DNA of 64,000 nt from Brachycybe producta (taxonomy: Eukaryota > Arthropoda > Diplopoda > Playtdesmida > Andrognathidae). The stretch covers positions 5,235,131 through 5,299,130 of the forward strand of contig JAUPFP010000006.1 in NCBI GenBank assembly GCA_036925085.1. Reading direction: 5' to 3'. Below are positions 11,987 to 24,031 of this stretch, piece by piece. Below the pieces are notes generated by a model. It was not told the DNA's origin and made no database searches. It saw only the letters and a program-made list of their open reading frames with translations. A program made the position numbers and the translations under genes. Numbering within the stretch: the first letter of the stretch is position 1; the number at the start of each line of letters is the position of its first letter.

Positions 11987-12467
11987 CATCGTTTTTCTAT
12001 TGAGCCTATAGACCCAATGTTAAAGAAACAGTCGCGGCAATATGTTTATTTATCATATTTAAAGTTGTCCAATATTAAGTTTTTGAAGTGCAATGTGCAC
12101 CTTAAATATATGCTGATCTAGTGATAGATGACAAAAAATTGGTAAGTGCGGTTCTATTTTTAAAAAGTATTTCAAAATCGCGAATTTCTAACTCTTATGT
12201 TAAACTCCATTGAGTACGCCCAATTAAGAAAAAAACATCTATTAAAATTGCTCTTAAAAATACCTAAAAATAATTTTAAAAAGCCACAATTAAACCACAG
12301 TGAAGCAAACACATTGGCACATGTGCTGATTTTTTTTCTGATTTTTAAAAATGTTTTTTTTTTTCTTTCTTATTTGGGCGTACTCAATGGAGTTTAACAT
12401 AAGAGTTAGAAATTCGCGAATTTGAAATACTTTTTAAAAATAGAACCGCACTTACCAATTTTTTGCC
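11987..12467. mobile_element. Family P foldback copy D
   Basis: The left arm (from CATCGTTTTTCTATTGAGCC) and right arm (through ACCGCACTTACCAATTTTTTG) are inverted copies. Their inner edges carry TTAACTCTTATG-type and GGAGTTTAACATAAG words, around a centre containing ACACATTGGCACATGTG. The outer ends are missing, so no TTAA is visible here. Confidence 0.75.
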
Positions 12468-13247
12468 GACAATTTTACATCGCCGTAAGATTTTTTTTAT
12501 TTTTAAAGATGTCGTTTGATACGAAAAACACTTTTGTTTAGTCTAGTATCTAAAACACTTTCCGTTTCTTCTTATAGTTGCTTTCGAGATGCAAATTATT
12601 CAGGGGTGGAATTTTGTATCAACCTAGAAAACCACCGTTCAAGAGTTAGGCCTACTCATTATTACTCGTTATTTAATTGTATGTTGGAGCAATGTTCAGA
12701 CTGTTCAAGTTTGATTTCGAGTGCCAAGTTTTCGTTTTTGATTTTGGACCTTAGTGTCGTTGTTTAATGGGTTTTAAGTCTAGGCTTGTTGAGCCTAGGT
12801 TGGTTAAGTGAAACCATTGAGAATTCGAACTTTATACTTCGTTTCCACTGAAAAAATTAACTGAAGTTATTTATAATCAAAGTTATAGTTAACTGCAACA
12901 AACTGCAACACTTTTGTGTGTTTCTTTAAAACACTTACTTATGGTTAAATGATTGCATCACTTCCTGTTTAACACTTGTGCATTTTGTGAAATTTTCACT
13001 CCGCATTCAGTGAACCATTCAATAATGTGGTTAACCACATTGTGTCAATGCAGTTGAGTTATCTCCATTGTTCAGAAATTTAACTACATTCATTTCCACT
13101 AGAAAATTAACTGTGGTTAACTTTTTAATTGCAGTTAATTTCTGTACTGGAAGCGAGGTATTAGTGTTTTTTAATGAAAAAGAAAACTTTTAAGAAGAAT
13201 TTCAAAGTTTCTTGTAGACCACTGTATAATATTAAGGCCCTTGACAG
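12468..13247. other. AT-rich stretch without a gene
   Basis: No gene seen. Several copies of TTAACTG/CAGTTAA near 12850-13140 and one TAGGCCTA near 12646. Confidence 0.45.
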
Positions 13248-13473
13248 ACAGGCGACTTTTGAAAGACTTTTTGGGCAACAAAAGGAAGCCGAAGGTCGCG
13301 TGGGGGGTGGCTTTGCAATGTATTTTTTTATGGAAAGACACCAACCTTGGCACACAGGCGACTTTTAACTTTGTGCCAAGAGTCTTTTCATAAAAAAAAA
13401 TACATTACGAACGACAGCCACAGCGACCTTCGACTTCATTTTGTCCCCGAAAAGTTTTTCAAAAGTCGCCTGT
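13248..13473. mobile_element. Family S palindromic MITE, 226 bp
   Basis: The ends are inverted: ACAGGCGACTTTTGAAA at left and TTTCAAAAGTCGCCTGT at right. The arms extend about 90 bp through GCCGAAGGTCGCG, TGGCTTTGCAATGTATTTTT and TATGGAAAGAC. A (GT)n run abuts the right end. ACAGGC ends resemble family R, but no duplication is clear. Confidence 0.65.
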
Positions 13474-14197
13474 GTGTGTGTGTGTGTGTTCCAATCCTAA
13501 GGGAATTTGGTGAAATTATTTTTATGCTTATTTTTATACCTTTGGAAGAATTTGAAAACAAAACATTTTTATTGTAATTTGAAAAACACAAAATTTCACG
13601 GAAAAAAACGAAGAGTCAACTGTCGTAAAATGTTTATTTTTGAATGTTCTCGTTATAAAATATATATATATATTTTTACTGGTTTAGTTCGTAACTGAAT
13701 TTTATTTTTTGTGGTTATTTTTTGTGTGTGCTTTGGTTACTTATTATAATATAAATCTATAAATACTGAATGTCACGTTTGCCAATTAGCAACAACCAGT
13801 TAGAATTTATTGACATGACTCATAATAATTATTACACGCAAACTACACAGAAAACGATATGTAAATTAGAATTTATAACTGTGGTTATCTGAGTATTAGG
13901 AAGCTAGGTTTATTTTAACGAATAATTAATTTTGTTTTGGCAAAGCCAAAATTAGCTTTATATAAACTTTCATATGTAATAAGTTTTTCAAAAAAAATTT
14001 ATCAAGTAAATTCTATCAATTTGCGTGCGTTCATTAACTATATACATGGTGTTTATAAAATCATCGCTAACTTATTTTTTTACTGGACATACAAACGTAG
14101 AAAAAAGATTTTTTTTGGGGGGGAGGGGGAAGTTCGACTAACAGAATAATATTTATTGATTTTTACTGTACTGTATTGTTCTGTACTCGCCAATTAA
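13474..14197. other. AT-rich stretch without a gene
   Basis: Nothing recognisable. A G-rich run (GGGGGGGAGGGGG) lies near 14117. Confidence 0.45.
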
Positions 14198-14719
14198 TAT
14201 TTCAAAATCGCGGTTTTTTAACTCTTATGTTAATGAGAAAAAAAAAACATACATTAAAATGTTCGTAAAAATACCTAAAAATTATTTTAAAAACCACAAA
14301 TAAACCATAGTAAAGCCAACACATTGGTGCACGTGATGATTTTTTTTTTCTGGTTTTTTAAAATTATTTTAGGTATTTTTACGAGCATTTTAATGGATGT
14401 TTTTTATTCTTATTTGGAAGTACTCAATGGAGTTTAACATAAAAGTTAGAAATTCGCGAGATTTTGAAATAATTTTTAAAAATATAACCGCACTTACTAA
14501 TTTTTTGTCATTCTATCACTCGATCAGCATATATTTAAGGTGCACATTGCGCTTTGAAAACTTAATATTGGACAACTTTAAATATGAAAAATAAACATAT
14601 TGCTGCGACTGTGTATTTTAAAGATTAACGTTTTTTCTTTAACATTGGGTCTATGGGCTCAATAGAAAAACGATGCTAGCGCTCTTTGTGGAGATTTTTC
14701 GAAGTAAATTTGCGATGTT
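14198..14719. mobile_element. Family P foldback copy B
   Basis: Partial left arm, centre with GCCAACACATTGGTGCACG, and complete right arm. The right arm ends with GATGCTAGCGCTCTTTGTGG and TTTGCGATGT followed by TTAA (14720-14723). The last six bases of the family end are deleted compared with copies C and E. It encodes no protein. Confidence 0.75.
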
Positions 14720-14723
14720 TTAA

Positions 14724-16390
14724 GTGAAATGAAAGTGGAATGCTCCTATAGAACGTTTTTGGCCTAAACCAACTTCAAGTAAACTTTTCAGGGCAATATG
14801 TTTGAGAAGAGGTGATCAGTCTAACATAATTAAAGATTTCTATATGAACAGATTCATATTTTGGTCATTTATTGTAAGGGTTATTCGGCCATCTACTGTA
14901 CTTCACTTCCAAATCATATGGTGCATGGAAAACGAAATTATTTTATGGGATTTATAGATTTTTCTTACGACAGTGCATCTTATCAGCAATTTTATCAAAA
15001 GATATCTTGCTGCATATATGGCCATATTGTATTTTTTTATGTTTTCTGGTTTTGACAATGCCTTTTTCATGCTGCATTTGAACTTTTGTCCCTCTATCAC
15101 AAGCCTTCACTTCTGTTTGCAGAGAGTAACTTTCATGAAATTCAAATTGAAATTCCTAATAGGATTTATAAATACGGGCTTGAGTGATTTTTACAATAAC
15201 CGTGTTCTTTGTATACACTTCTTTGTATATTGCATCTCATTTATACATTTATACAATATTTAGGACATTAATTTCATGTCAATTATTGCCATAGAAATGG
15301 AGCTTGTTTTTAAACAATTTTTTTTTCTATTTACTTTTTATTTAAAAAAAAATGTTTCATAATGTTTAGAAACATTATGAAACATTTTTTTTTAGAATTT
15401 ATTTAATGATAGCACTGATGTTGATGATGATGTTGGCGTGAAATTAATTATTTACAATATCAGATATAAATAAAATAGAAGAGAAAATGTGTAACTTGTT
15501 AAATGTAGAGAGAAAAAAAAATATAGATAGGAAAATAATGTAAGTTTTTGAAAACAGCAAAAGGAAAGAAGTGTAATTACTTCAACCATAAATAGAAGAG
15601 GGGGGAGGAGAGAGAGATAGATGAAAAAAATCTGTTTTCTATGTACGGAATCGTATATTATTTGTGCACTGATAAATTAGAAGTAATGTTCCCTTTTTAT
15701 TTTTTTTGAATATTAAAGGTCCTTTCAGACCAAATATGTACAACACACACATACTGAGTTTAGTATACAGAAATGGAAGCAAGTAGCAGCAGCAGCAGAT
15801 GTTATGCATGCAATTGGAACATTAAAATTCTCATTCACTGTCGTATACATAATCTAACGCGTGGTTGAACTTCAACTTTATATTAGCCCATGATAAATGG
15901 CACAATTCTGTTTTGTACAAAATTGGAAGCTTTCTCTCTCTCTCTCTTTCTCTGTTGATGGTCTTCTACCAAATGTATTTAAATACATGGACAGTAGTAG
16001 TGTGTGTTTGTATGTGTATGTATTTATGTGTTGTGGGTGTGTGTGTGTGCGTGTGTTCTGATAGAAAAGCAAAGACCTCTAACGAACACAATGCTCCAAT
16101 TTGTAATCGGGAGGGAAACGTTTTCTATGTGGCTTATTTATATTTTTTGAAGGTACATATACATGTATATATGTCGCGAAAAATATTGTTATCTAGAGAA
16201 GTATGCTGTTTAAATTTCTGCCAGCCTCTTATGTGCAGATTATTTGCATCAGCGTTTTGTAAAATTTGCGCGGTAATAGCGCGACCTTTACACATACACC
16301 GCTTTCCTGCACACCCTAAAGCGTATGGTTTTCTGCGAAGTAAAGACCGTGCATGTAAATGCACTGTCCTAAAATGCATGAACATTTACA
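14724..16390. other. AT-rich stretch without a gene
   Basis: No gene seen. It contains the long perfect palindrome listed separately, CT and TG microsatellites at 15920-16060, and an (AGC)n run near 15785. The 191-codon frame at 15865-16440 crosses the microsatellites and has no domain. Confidence 0.5.
15343..15394. repeat. Perfect 25-bp-arm palindrome
   Basis: TAAAAAAAAATGTTTCATAA continues into TGTTT, then a 2-base centre (AG) and the exact inverse. Both arms are perfect over 25 bp, including nine A and nine T. It may be a replication-slippage product or a minimal foldback element. Confidence 0.85.
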
Positions 16391-17073
16391 CAGTCGCTTC
16401 AATATGTTTATCTTTCATATTTAAAGTTGTCCAATATTAAGTTTTCAAAGTGCAATGTGCACCTTAAATATTATGCTGATCGAGTGATAGATAGGCAAAA
16501 AATTGGTAAGTGCGGTTATATTTTTTAAAAACTATTTCAAAATCGCGAATTTCTTTATGTTAAACTCTATTGAGTGCGCCCAATTAAGAAAAACATCCAT
16601 TAAAATTTTCGTTAAAATACCTAAAAATAATTTTAACAATCACCATTAAACCATAGTGAAGCCAACGCATTGGCGCACGTGATGCTTTTTTTCTGGTTTT
16701 TTAAATTTATTTTTTAGGTATTTTTATGAGCATTTTAATGGATGTTTTTTTTTCTAATTTGGACGTACTCAATGGAGTTTAACATAAGAGTTAGAAATTG
16801 GCGATTTTGAAATAGCTTTTAATAATATAACCGCACTTACCAATTTTTTGTCATTCTATCACTCGACGATCAGCATATATTAAAGGTGCAGATTGCACTT
16901 TGAAAATTTAATATTGGACAACTTTAAATATGAAAAATAAACATATTGCCGCTGCGATTCTGTATTTTAAAAATTAACGTTTTTTCTTTAACATTGGGTC
17001 AATGGGCTCCATAGAAAAACGATGCTAGCGCTCTTTGTGGTGATTTTTCAAAGTAATTTTGCGGTGTAGCCTC
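16391..17073. mobile_element. Family P foldback copy C
   Basis: The left arm starts at ACAGTCGCTTCAATATG and the right arm ends GCGGTGTAGCCTC followed by TTAA (17074-17077). The arms pair over about 250 bp around a centre with GCCAACGCATTGGCGCACGTG. This is the best copy for the right terminus of the family. Confidence 0.8.
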
Positions 17074-17077
17074 TTAA

Positions 17078-17932
17078 GCAGAGTTCCCCTACTTTCCATA
17101 GACCTGTTACTAGCTTTAAAATAGTTTTCACCTTCAGAGAGTGGAGTGTGACCGACTGTCAATCAGTGATGTCGTGCGACCTTAATGCATGCAACAATTT
17201 GGCTAATCTGAGTAATAACCATTAGCTGGTTACTGAAATCATTAAGCCAAATGTTTCCACTCGGCCAATTGGTATTTCTTTGAAGCATATGCACACGGAG
17301 GAGCCGTCTAGCAGTCAGTATGCCGAATAGCAACTTTCACTGATAGCAAGATTTTTTGACAATCTTTATAGAAGCGATATGAAAAGTTGTTATTGTTGCT
17401 TGCCTCTTCTACTCAACTCTACTCCCCACAGTGAGTTTGCATTGAAGCCAGCGACCTGATGCGAAAATTATGCGGGTTTTAAGTCGATATTTTTTTTGTA
17501 TAGAATCTGTATGAATTACATTTGGACACAATAACATTTTTGTTTTGTGTTTCTCTTATTCCAAAAGAAAAAATAAAAAATATGAAGAAACATGAAATAA
17601 ATTGCATTTTTGTGATGGTGACAACTGTTGTAACAAGTTTTGAGGTTACATGGGGTCTGACAGTGTCTGTTTTTATATGCGGATTATTAGGCCTACTACT
17701 TCTTCGCCGGCGGTTTTTTTTGTTTGTTAGTCGATCTCTCAATTTGTCGCCAAATATTCTCAACCGATTTTACATTGGGTTCCCGTTTTTGGTATTCTTG
17801 TATACGTTGCCAATAAGCAAAACCTACTTTCTAGATTATGGTTGAGAATAGTTTGGTGGCGAATTGGACGAGATAGTGGCACGCTGTTAGATTATTTTAT
17901 GAATCTAATACAGTTTTTTTTATGAGCGCCCA
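17078..17932. other. AT-rich stretch without a gene
   Basis: No gene or defined repeat seen. The 107-codon frame at 17522-17845 is hydrophobic but shows no domain, and no intron or signal context supports it. Confidence 0.45.
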
Positions 17933-17941
17933 AGTACGAAC

Positions 17942-18135
17942 ACATACAAGTAAGCACAGTAAAATGCGGTCGTTTGTCCCGCCCTTTTATAAGAAACGGC
18001 AACTTCCAGTTGGTTTGTTATTTTGTCTGCCGTCACATGCCCCACCCATTTCAATTTGTATTTGGTTGATATTTGGTATGACGCTCATAAACGGGCGGGG
18101 AAAACGACTGTATTTTACTGTGCTTACTTGCCTGT
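17942..18135. mobile_element. Family R MITE, MULE-like, 194 bp
   Basis: A perfect 9-bp duplication AGTACGAAC flanks it (17933-17941 and 18136-18144). The ends are inverted: ACATACAAGTAAGCACAG and CTGTGCTTACTTGCCTGT. Internal landmarks CCGCCCTTTTAT, TTGGTTGATATTTGGT and GACGCTCAT recur in copies at 62771 and 63372. A 9-bp duplication is the usual footprint of Mutator-like transposases. It has no coding capacity. Confidence 0.85.
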
Positions 18136-18144
18136 AGTACGAAC

Positions 18145-18709
18145 ACGTCTTATTGTTCCACTTTCTACCTCCCTACAAACGTACACAAGCAGTTTGTCCA
18201 ACGAAGTGGTATTATCTGTTATTTGCAGCTGCAGTTTTATATATTTGGATTGGCTGTTTTTTTTTAATAAAAACTTTATTTCTATTTATGGAGACTGTGA
18301 TGGAGACTGTATAGTCTCAAGTATTGCTTCACAGGATAAAATAATATATTTCTATTGGAGGAGCTAAAATGCGTCCTGCGAATATCTCTGAAACTATAAA
18401 GCCTTGTACACACTTAGATACAAAATCGCGAGACAATGTATGGGACTGTCTTGCGACACTTTGTAGCTAGACATCTTATACATATTTTCACGTGTCCTTT
18501 CTTCCGTGTTTTGACACATTGATGATATATCAACATAATGGACATACATTTCGTGTAGTGGACAATTACACCAAATGGATGCGACATATACATTGATAAG
18601 TGGTATCGCGTAACCGGCCTAAACGTTTGGCAACGACTTATTTTTAAGAAATCTAACTTTGTGTGTTGGATACAGAACTTCTAACATATCATATCCTATT
18701 TCTGACACC
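18145..18709. other. AT-rich stretch without a gene
   Basis: No gene seen. Near 18405-18475, GTACACACTTAGATAC and ATCGCGAGACAATG may be an eroded repeat end. Confidence 0.4.
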
Positions 18710-19505
18710 TAAGCCTCATTTTCATGATGATAGTTTCCACGACAGTTGCTGTCATGACAGCAACGTACTCTTCGCGAGAACTATTATCGTGCAAACCACA
18801 TGAGAGTCACTATCGCACTGTTAAGATAGCACTATCACAACTATCTCGTTTGACTAGATAGTTGATAGTACTATTGGGACAGTGACAGTAACTATTATGA
18901 TTACTATCACAGTGTATACAAAACTGTGGCAATAGTAATAGTTGTTGAGTGACCACTTGTAGACGGGCTAAACGGCTGTATGATGATACCGACTAATCAG
19001 TATCATCATAAAAAGTGCGGCAATTAAAGAATTTTCAGGCCGATACAGAGTGGACTCTGTATCGGCCTGAAAATCTTTTAATTTGCGCGCTTTTTATGGT
19101 GAAAACGTCTGTAATACTATACAGACAAATAGCCAAACAAATGTTGGAAAATGAAAAAAAAGTCATACCGATACAGAGTGGACTCTATATCGGCTTGAAA
19201 ATTCTTTAATTGCTGCACTTCCTGTGATGATACTGATTAGTCAGTTTCATCATACAGATGTTTTGACTGTCTGGGGAAATACTCACTTTGTAGGGAAATT
19301 TGGCTTCTGGAGGGAGAAAGGCAACACTTTTGTTGACTCAAACAAATGCTTGTGTGTTTTGTGCTATCAAGCATCATCACTGTCATGACAGAACTATCAC
19401 TTTACTATAAGACATGTAGACAGTGGCTATCGTGAAAGTGAACTATCGCAACTTTCATGACAGCTACTCTCACGAAAGAACTATCGCTGTAAAAACGAGA
19501 CTTTA
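18710..19505. mobile_element. Family V DNA transposon relic with a nested palindrome
   Basis: The left end TAAGCCTCATTTTCATGATG and the right end GCTGTAAAAACGAGACTTTA are imperfect inverted repeats. TA at both edges would suit a Tc1/mariner-type duplication, but that is weak. The sub-terminal parts are dense in ACTATC, GATAGT and CATGACAG in both orientations. A separate palindromic block (18973-19256) occupies the middle. No transposase frame is left. Confidence 0.5.
18973..19256. repeat. Composite nested palindrome
   Basis: The outer arms (CTGTATGATGATAC and its inverse) pair over about 33 bp, and each arm is itself a palindrome around CGACTAATCA. Inside, GGCCGATACAGAG-TGGA-CTCTGTATCGGCC forms a perfect 20-bp stem at about 19030-19073. 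A second version (CCGATACAGAG-TGGA-CTCTATATCGG) lies at about 19168-19195, followed by the inverse of the left GTGCGGCAATTAAAG. Confidence 0.75.
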
Positions 19506-20391
19506 AAGACTATTTTATTCGTGTAGGGTGTTTTTATTCATACTATATATGTATACTCTTAAACAGTATAACATTTTTTTTTTTGCTTTCGCAAATGCAC
19601 AATTTAATCGGTTATAACTTAGGCTCGTTCAAGTTATTCGTGACATTTTTTTCGCAGATAAACGTTGGACATTTTTTCAGTAAGGGCCAGAGGGCAAGTC
19701 GTAGTCACGTTTTTTTTATTATCGGCTTTCTGACTTGTCTAGTTATTTTCATCGTTGAGATTGAGGCAATTTCTGCAATTTTTTTTTCTACAAAAAAAAT
19801 TGCTTCTTTGTACAAAAATATACATTGAATAGATCTCTACGTATATTTTGTCTACTTATGGCTTGCATGCCTTTGTGAAATTTAGTAAATTGTATAGTGC
19901 TTACTTAGGCTTCATTAATGGTTATATTGGAAAATTAGGAAGACGAAAAATCGAAAAAGTCCTGAAAAAAAAGGCTTCAGGAAAGCTCTCAAGGGCTTGC
20001 AAACTAATGTACATAGATTCAAGAATTTTTAATAAAATGTATGTTTTAGGTTGTTTGAGCCAATTGGGTTTTTTGTTTTACTTTAAAGCTAGTCCACGCT
20101 AGGATTCTTTGTTGCGATACAATGTTGCGGGTCTGAATCGCCGTCAGTTGCGATTCTGCCCGCAACATTGTATCACAACAAAGAATCTTAATGCTTGCCT
20201 TAAATATAAAGTGTATATACTGTAGGCCTATATTTCGATTTTCTTAAAACCAGCAATTGTCTACAATGTTATGCATTTTTGTTCTATTGCTATTTGCATA
20301 AAAGATATAATTTATATAAAAAAAAGTAATTTGTAATTGTGTGTAATTTTGTGTCGTAGTTGGCGACTAGGTTAATAAGCCTTAAGAGGCT
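19506..20391. other. AT-rich stretch with one hairpin element
   Basis: No gene seen. At 20101-20190 a 41-base arm (AGGATTCTTTGTTGCGATAC onward to GAATCGC) is followed by CGTCAGTT and its near-perfect inverse, a tiny foldback element. Confidence 0.6.
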
Positions 20392-20395
20392 TCAT

Positions 20396-21070
20396 CGCAA
20401 AATTACTTCGAAAAATCTCCACAAAGAGCGCTAGCATCGTTTTATATTGTGCCCATAGACGCAATGTTAAAAGAAAAACCGTTAATTTTTAAAATACACA
20501 GTCGCGGCAATATGTTTATTTTTCATATTTAAAGTTGTCCAATTTTGATGGTTCAAAGTGCAATGTGCACTTTAAATATGTTTATCTAGTGATAGAACGT
20601 CAAAAAATTGGAAAGTGTGCTTCTATTTAAAAAAAAATATATATATATATTTCAAAATCGCGAATTTTTAATTCTATATGTTTTATTCTAATTCTATAAT
20701 TCTAAAATAATTAAAAAAAAAAAAAATCAGAACGTGCGCCAATGTTTTGGCCTCACTGTGGTTGACTTTATCGATTTTTTTGATTTTTTTAAAAATTATT
20801 TTTAGCTATTTTTATGAACATTTTAATGGTTGTGTTTTTCTTTTTCTTACACAATGGAGTTTTAAACATAGAGTTAAAAATTCGCGATTTTGAAATATTT
20901 TTAAAAAAAATAAAAGCACACTTTCCAATATTTTGACGTTCTATCATTAGATAAACATATATTTAAAGTGCACATTGCACTTTGAACCATCAAAATTGGA
21001 CAACTTTAATTATGAAAAATAAACATATTGCCGCTGTGACTGTGTAATTTTAAAAATTAACATTTTTTTT
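20396..21070. mobile_element. Family P foldback copy E
   Basis: The left terminus TTAA (20392-20395) then GAGGCTTCATCGCAAAATTA and the complete left arm are present. The right arm stops near 21070 after AAAAATTAACATTTTTTTT. The centre carries GTGCGCCAATGTTTTGGCC. With copy C this gives both family ends, TTAA-GAGGCTaCATCGC and its inverse. Confidence 0.8.
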
Positions 21071-22611
21071 TCTTGAATAAATGAATTTGTGAAAGAAATT
21101 ATCATATTCTGCCCCAACAATTAAAAACATTTTGAAGACAGACAAACCATCATCACGTCCTGGTTTCAAGTTAAGTTTTATTTTTCCTTTGTTCAACTTA
21201 CACATGCACCTTAATTTGTCTTAGATATTTTGTACATTAAATTTTCATATTGGGCTAAAGAAAACGTCAAAACAAATGTAAAATTCATTTTTCACGTCTT
21301 ATTTTAATATTTTTTGTTGTTGTTGTTTTGCTGTGCATTTCAATTGTATCTTTTTTAAGAACAAAAGTCTGTAGTAATTCAATGTCACTGTTGATAAACG
21401 AGAGGGTTTAAGAACATTTTTTACATAAATATTATACTCATAAATATATCATAAAAAAACAAGTGGCATCATACTTGAAACTTTTTTTTAAGTGAATGTG
21501 AGTTTTCTTTCACTTTGCTTAATGTTATTTCATCTGCATTTTATCCATTTTGCTTAATTTGCAATGTGTGCCTGATTTTCATTGCCATTTTACATCCTGT
21601 TTAATTTAATGTACAGAGTGGTGCACGAATTGTTGACACATTTTTAAAGTAGGTAACAAAACAATCGTTTAATTAATTATAGGTCCATTGTACTCGAATT
21701 TTCTATTTAATCTGAAGTGGTACATGTAATTTTGTTTGTGTTCCTTGTACACACATGTGTTAAGTGAATTCAAATTAAATGTATTCAGGTGAATTATAAC
21801 GGAATCCAGTTAAGGACATGAACACCAAATAAAAATTGACTTTATTATTAATATTTTAAATTGAAATACTAAATCAATATTTTGTGAATATAGTTTATTT
21901 ATATTCAAGTATTAACTCAATATTTTGAGATTATTAACTGAACAAATTGAACTCGACTTATTGTTCGTGTGCCCTTCACAGGGTTCTGTAGAACACGTTT
22001 ATTATTTAAATACAAAAAGAAAATAAGACTGTCATATGAAAGTTAATTGTCACATTAACTCATAACCTTATACCAGTCACAAAAATACAAATTACAAAAT
22101 GTTATTATGAGAAATAATGTCATATGACTGCCATTGACTTTTGTACAAATTAATGTGACAGTCATGAAATAATAGCACACAAGCAGACGGGGACATCATG
22201 AGTTGTAATTTTGTCACAATTTCATTACCGGTACTTTTTTCTGTAAGGGAAGGTCTCTGGTCGTATTGTGGAAATGAGACTAATCAGTATTCGTGAAATT
22301 AATTACAAATCATTTACATACATTACGTAATTGTTCGCCTCTTGTAATTTGAACTTTGTAATTCGACTCCGACTCCACTATGACTCGGACTGAGTCTGAC
22401 AAACAAAAATAAAAAAAAAATTGAAACTAAATCAACATATGTATTTATTCAAAAATAATTTGTACATTTTAATTGAATTTAATTTAAATTGAGTTTGTTC
22501 TTAAAATTAAGCATGGCTTCAATTATATCCGATTTCATTGATGCTCTCAAATCAGATTTTAGATTTCGGAGAGAGCAGAAAATAATTTTTCTACAGATAC
22601 CTGAGTCGGTG
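21071..22611. other. AT-rich stretch without a gene
   Basis: No gene or defined repeat seen. Many TTAAT/ATTAA words. Confidence 0.45.
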
Positions 22612-22672
22612 GTAAAGACCTAGCGGTTAGAGCGGCATTTTGCATAATCTCAGGCTACGTCGAGATTGCATC
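22612..22672 (+). repeat. tRNA-like segment, probable SINE relic
   Basis: TAGCGGTTAGAGCGG resembles a Pol III A box from a tRNA D arm. About 40 bases later, GTCGAGATTGC loosely resembles a B box. No cloverleaf with a paired acceptor stem is visible, so this is not a functional tRNA gene. It may be the head of a tRNA-derived SINE or an old tRNA pseudogene. Confidence 0.35.
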
Positions 22673-23152
22673 TTTAAAGACTCAATTTTGATGTTGGGTC
22701 AATCATTTCTCTAGAACTGTTCGCGAGCTTAGTCTATATGCGCGGTCTAACATATCGTGCATAACCCTGTAACTGTTGAATTTCATTTTCCGGAATTTTT
22801 TTTTTGCTACTGAATAATGTAAATGTCACATTGAAATTTTAATTTGTCAAGTCATATTTGCAACTGCTGATTAAAAAAAAAGAATAATATGTTTATTATT
22901 CAACGTTTTAGAGGCAACTTTTAGTAAGGAATGGAAAGTAGCAACTAAATTTTTTTCTTCAAAATGTAGTTCGTAACTATATTATGGACGTTTGTTTTAT
23001 TATGTAAATTTTGATTTTTCATTACTAAATTAGTAAAAAAAAAAAATTCTTCAATTTTTTTTATGAAAAAAAAAATGAAATTTTTTTTCATAGAAATAAG
23101 AAATATTTTTTTTTAAAAAAAAATTCAATTAAATATTACTTTACAAATAAGA

Positions 23153-23366
23153 TCCCCGCATCGGGTGCCTTTCTGAGGTGACGGATAGGAGAATGTTTGC
23201 CAGTTACAATGAATACTGAGAAAATATTGGCACACGGTCATAAAGAATTGCCAGAATTAATGATTGTTCTTAATATTTTTTTCGGAAAGGCGTGGAAAGC
23301 TGGATCCTATAAGGCCGACCCTTGTGTAGTGCGGGAAAAGGCGCAGGAAATGATGATGATGATGAA
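23153..23366 (+). mobile_element. RTE-tailed short insertion (SINE or truncated RTE), 214 bp
   Basis: A perfect 13-bp duplication TTTACAAATAAGA flanks it (23140-23152 and 23367-23379). The last 80 bases parallel the RTE 3' end: a Trp/Lys-rich stretch, AAGGCCGACCC (KADP codons), CGGGAAAAGG and CAGGAAATGATGATGATGATG. The first 130 bases do not match the RTE copy at 9496. Either it is a SINE with an RTE tail or a 5'-truncated copy of a diverged RTE. An open frame spans 23197-23403 but is too short to interpret. Confidence 0.75.
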
Positions 23367-23379
23367 TTTACAAATAAGA

Positions 23380-24023
23380 ACCGTAACTAAAAGAAATCTG
23401 TAAAACTAGTCAATTTATTCGTAAGTTCCAAAGCATAGACTGAATTTCGGTGTATTTTGCACGCAAGAAAAATGACAAAATTCCCCTGAAAAATCTGTAA
23501 AACTCAGGGAATCTGGAAATCCGTTTTTCCATTTTCTTGACATTTTTTGTCTCTTCTCTGTCCGATCATTATAGTTACCGGAACCTTTATAATTTATGAT
23601 TGCGACCAGGATGCGTGGAGAGATTTGATCGTGTAATAAGCATTTTATGCTGTAAACAACTCATACAGATCGTAAATATTTCATTGTTGACTGGTCATTT
23701 TATTCAGACAGACAGGCTTGTACATGTTATAAACAAATAAAAGCGTGTCCAGCAAATTTCATTTGATGTATTGAGGAGCTTTTGAGCCAACTGACCAGCT
23801 CGAGTCAAGTTTATTTTTGCAGTCACGCAAGCAAATACAAAAAAAAGGAAGAGGAGGAGCAATATGTGAAATGATCACTATAGATATTACACAGAAGAGG
23901 AGGGGGCGGGGCTCATATTTTCTTTTTTGGTGGACCTTTCATTATTACAGCATTGCACGCACAAAAAAACAGTAGATTTTTGCCAATTTATGTATAAATT
24001 TTAGCATATTTAAGTCATTTTAT
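23380..24023. other. AT-rich stretch without a gene
   Basis: Nothing recognisable seen. Confidence 0.4.
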
Positions 24024-24031
24024 CCCATATT

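Noticed and set aside
15865..16440. 191-codon frame as a host gene
   Set aside because: It spans CT and TG microsatellites and the start of a family P element, and shows no domain.
22612..22672. Functional tRNA gene
   Set aside because: Only A-box and weak B-box similarity; no paired acceptor stem or anticodon arm. The same holds for 41876-41942 and 48487-48541.
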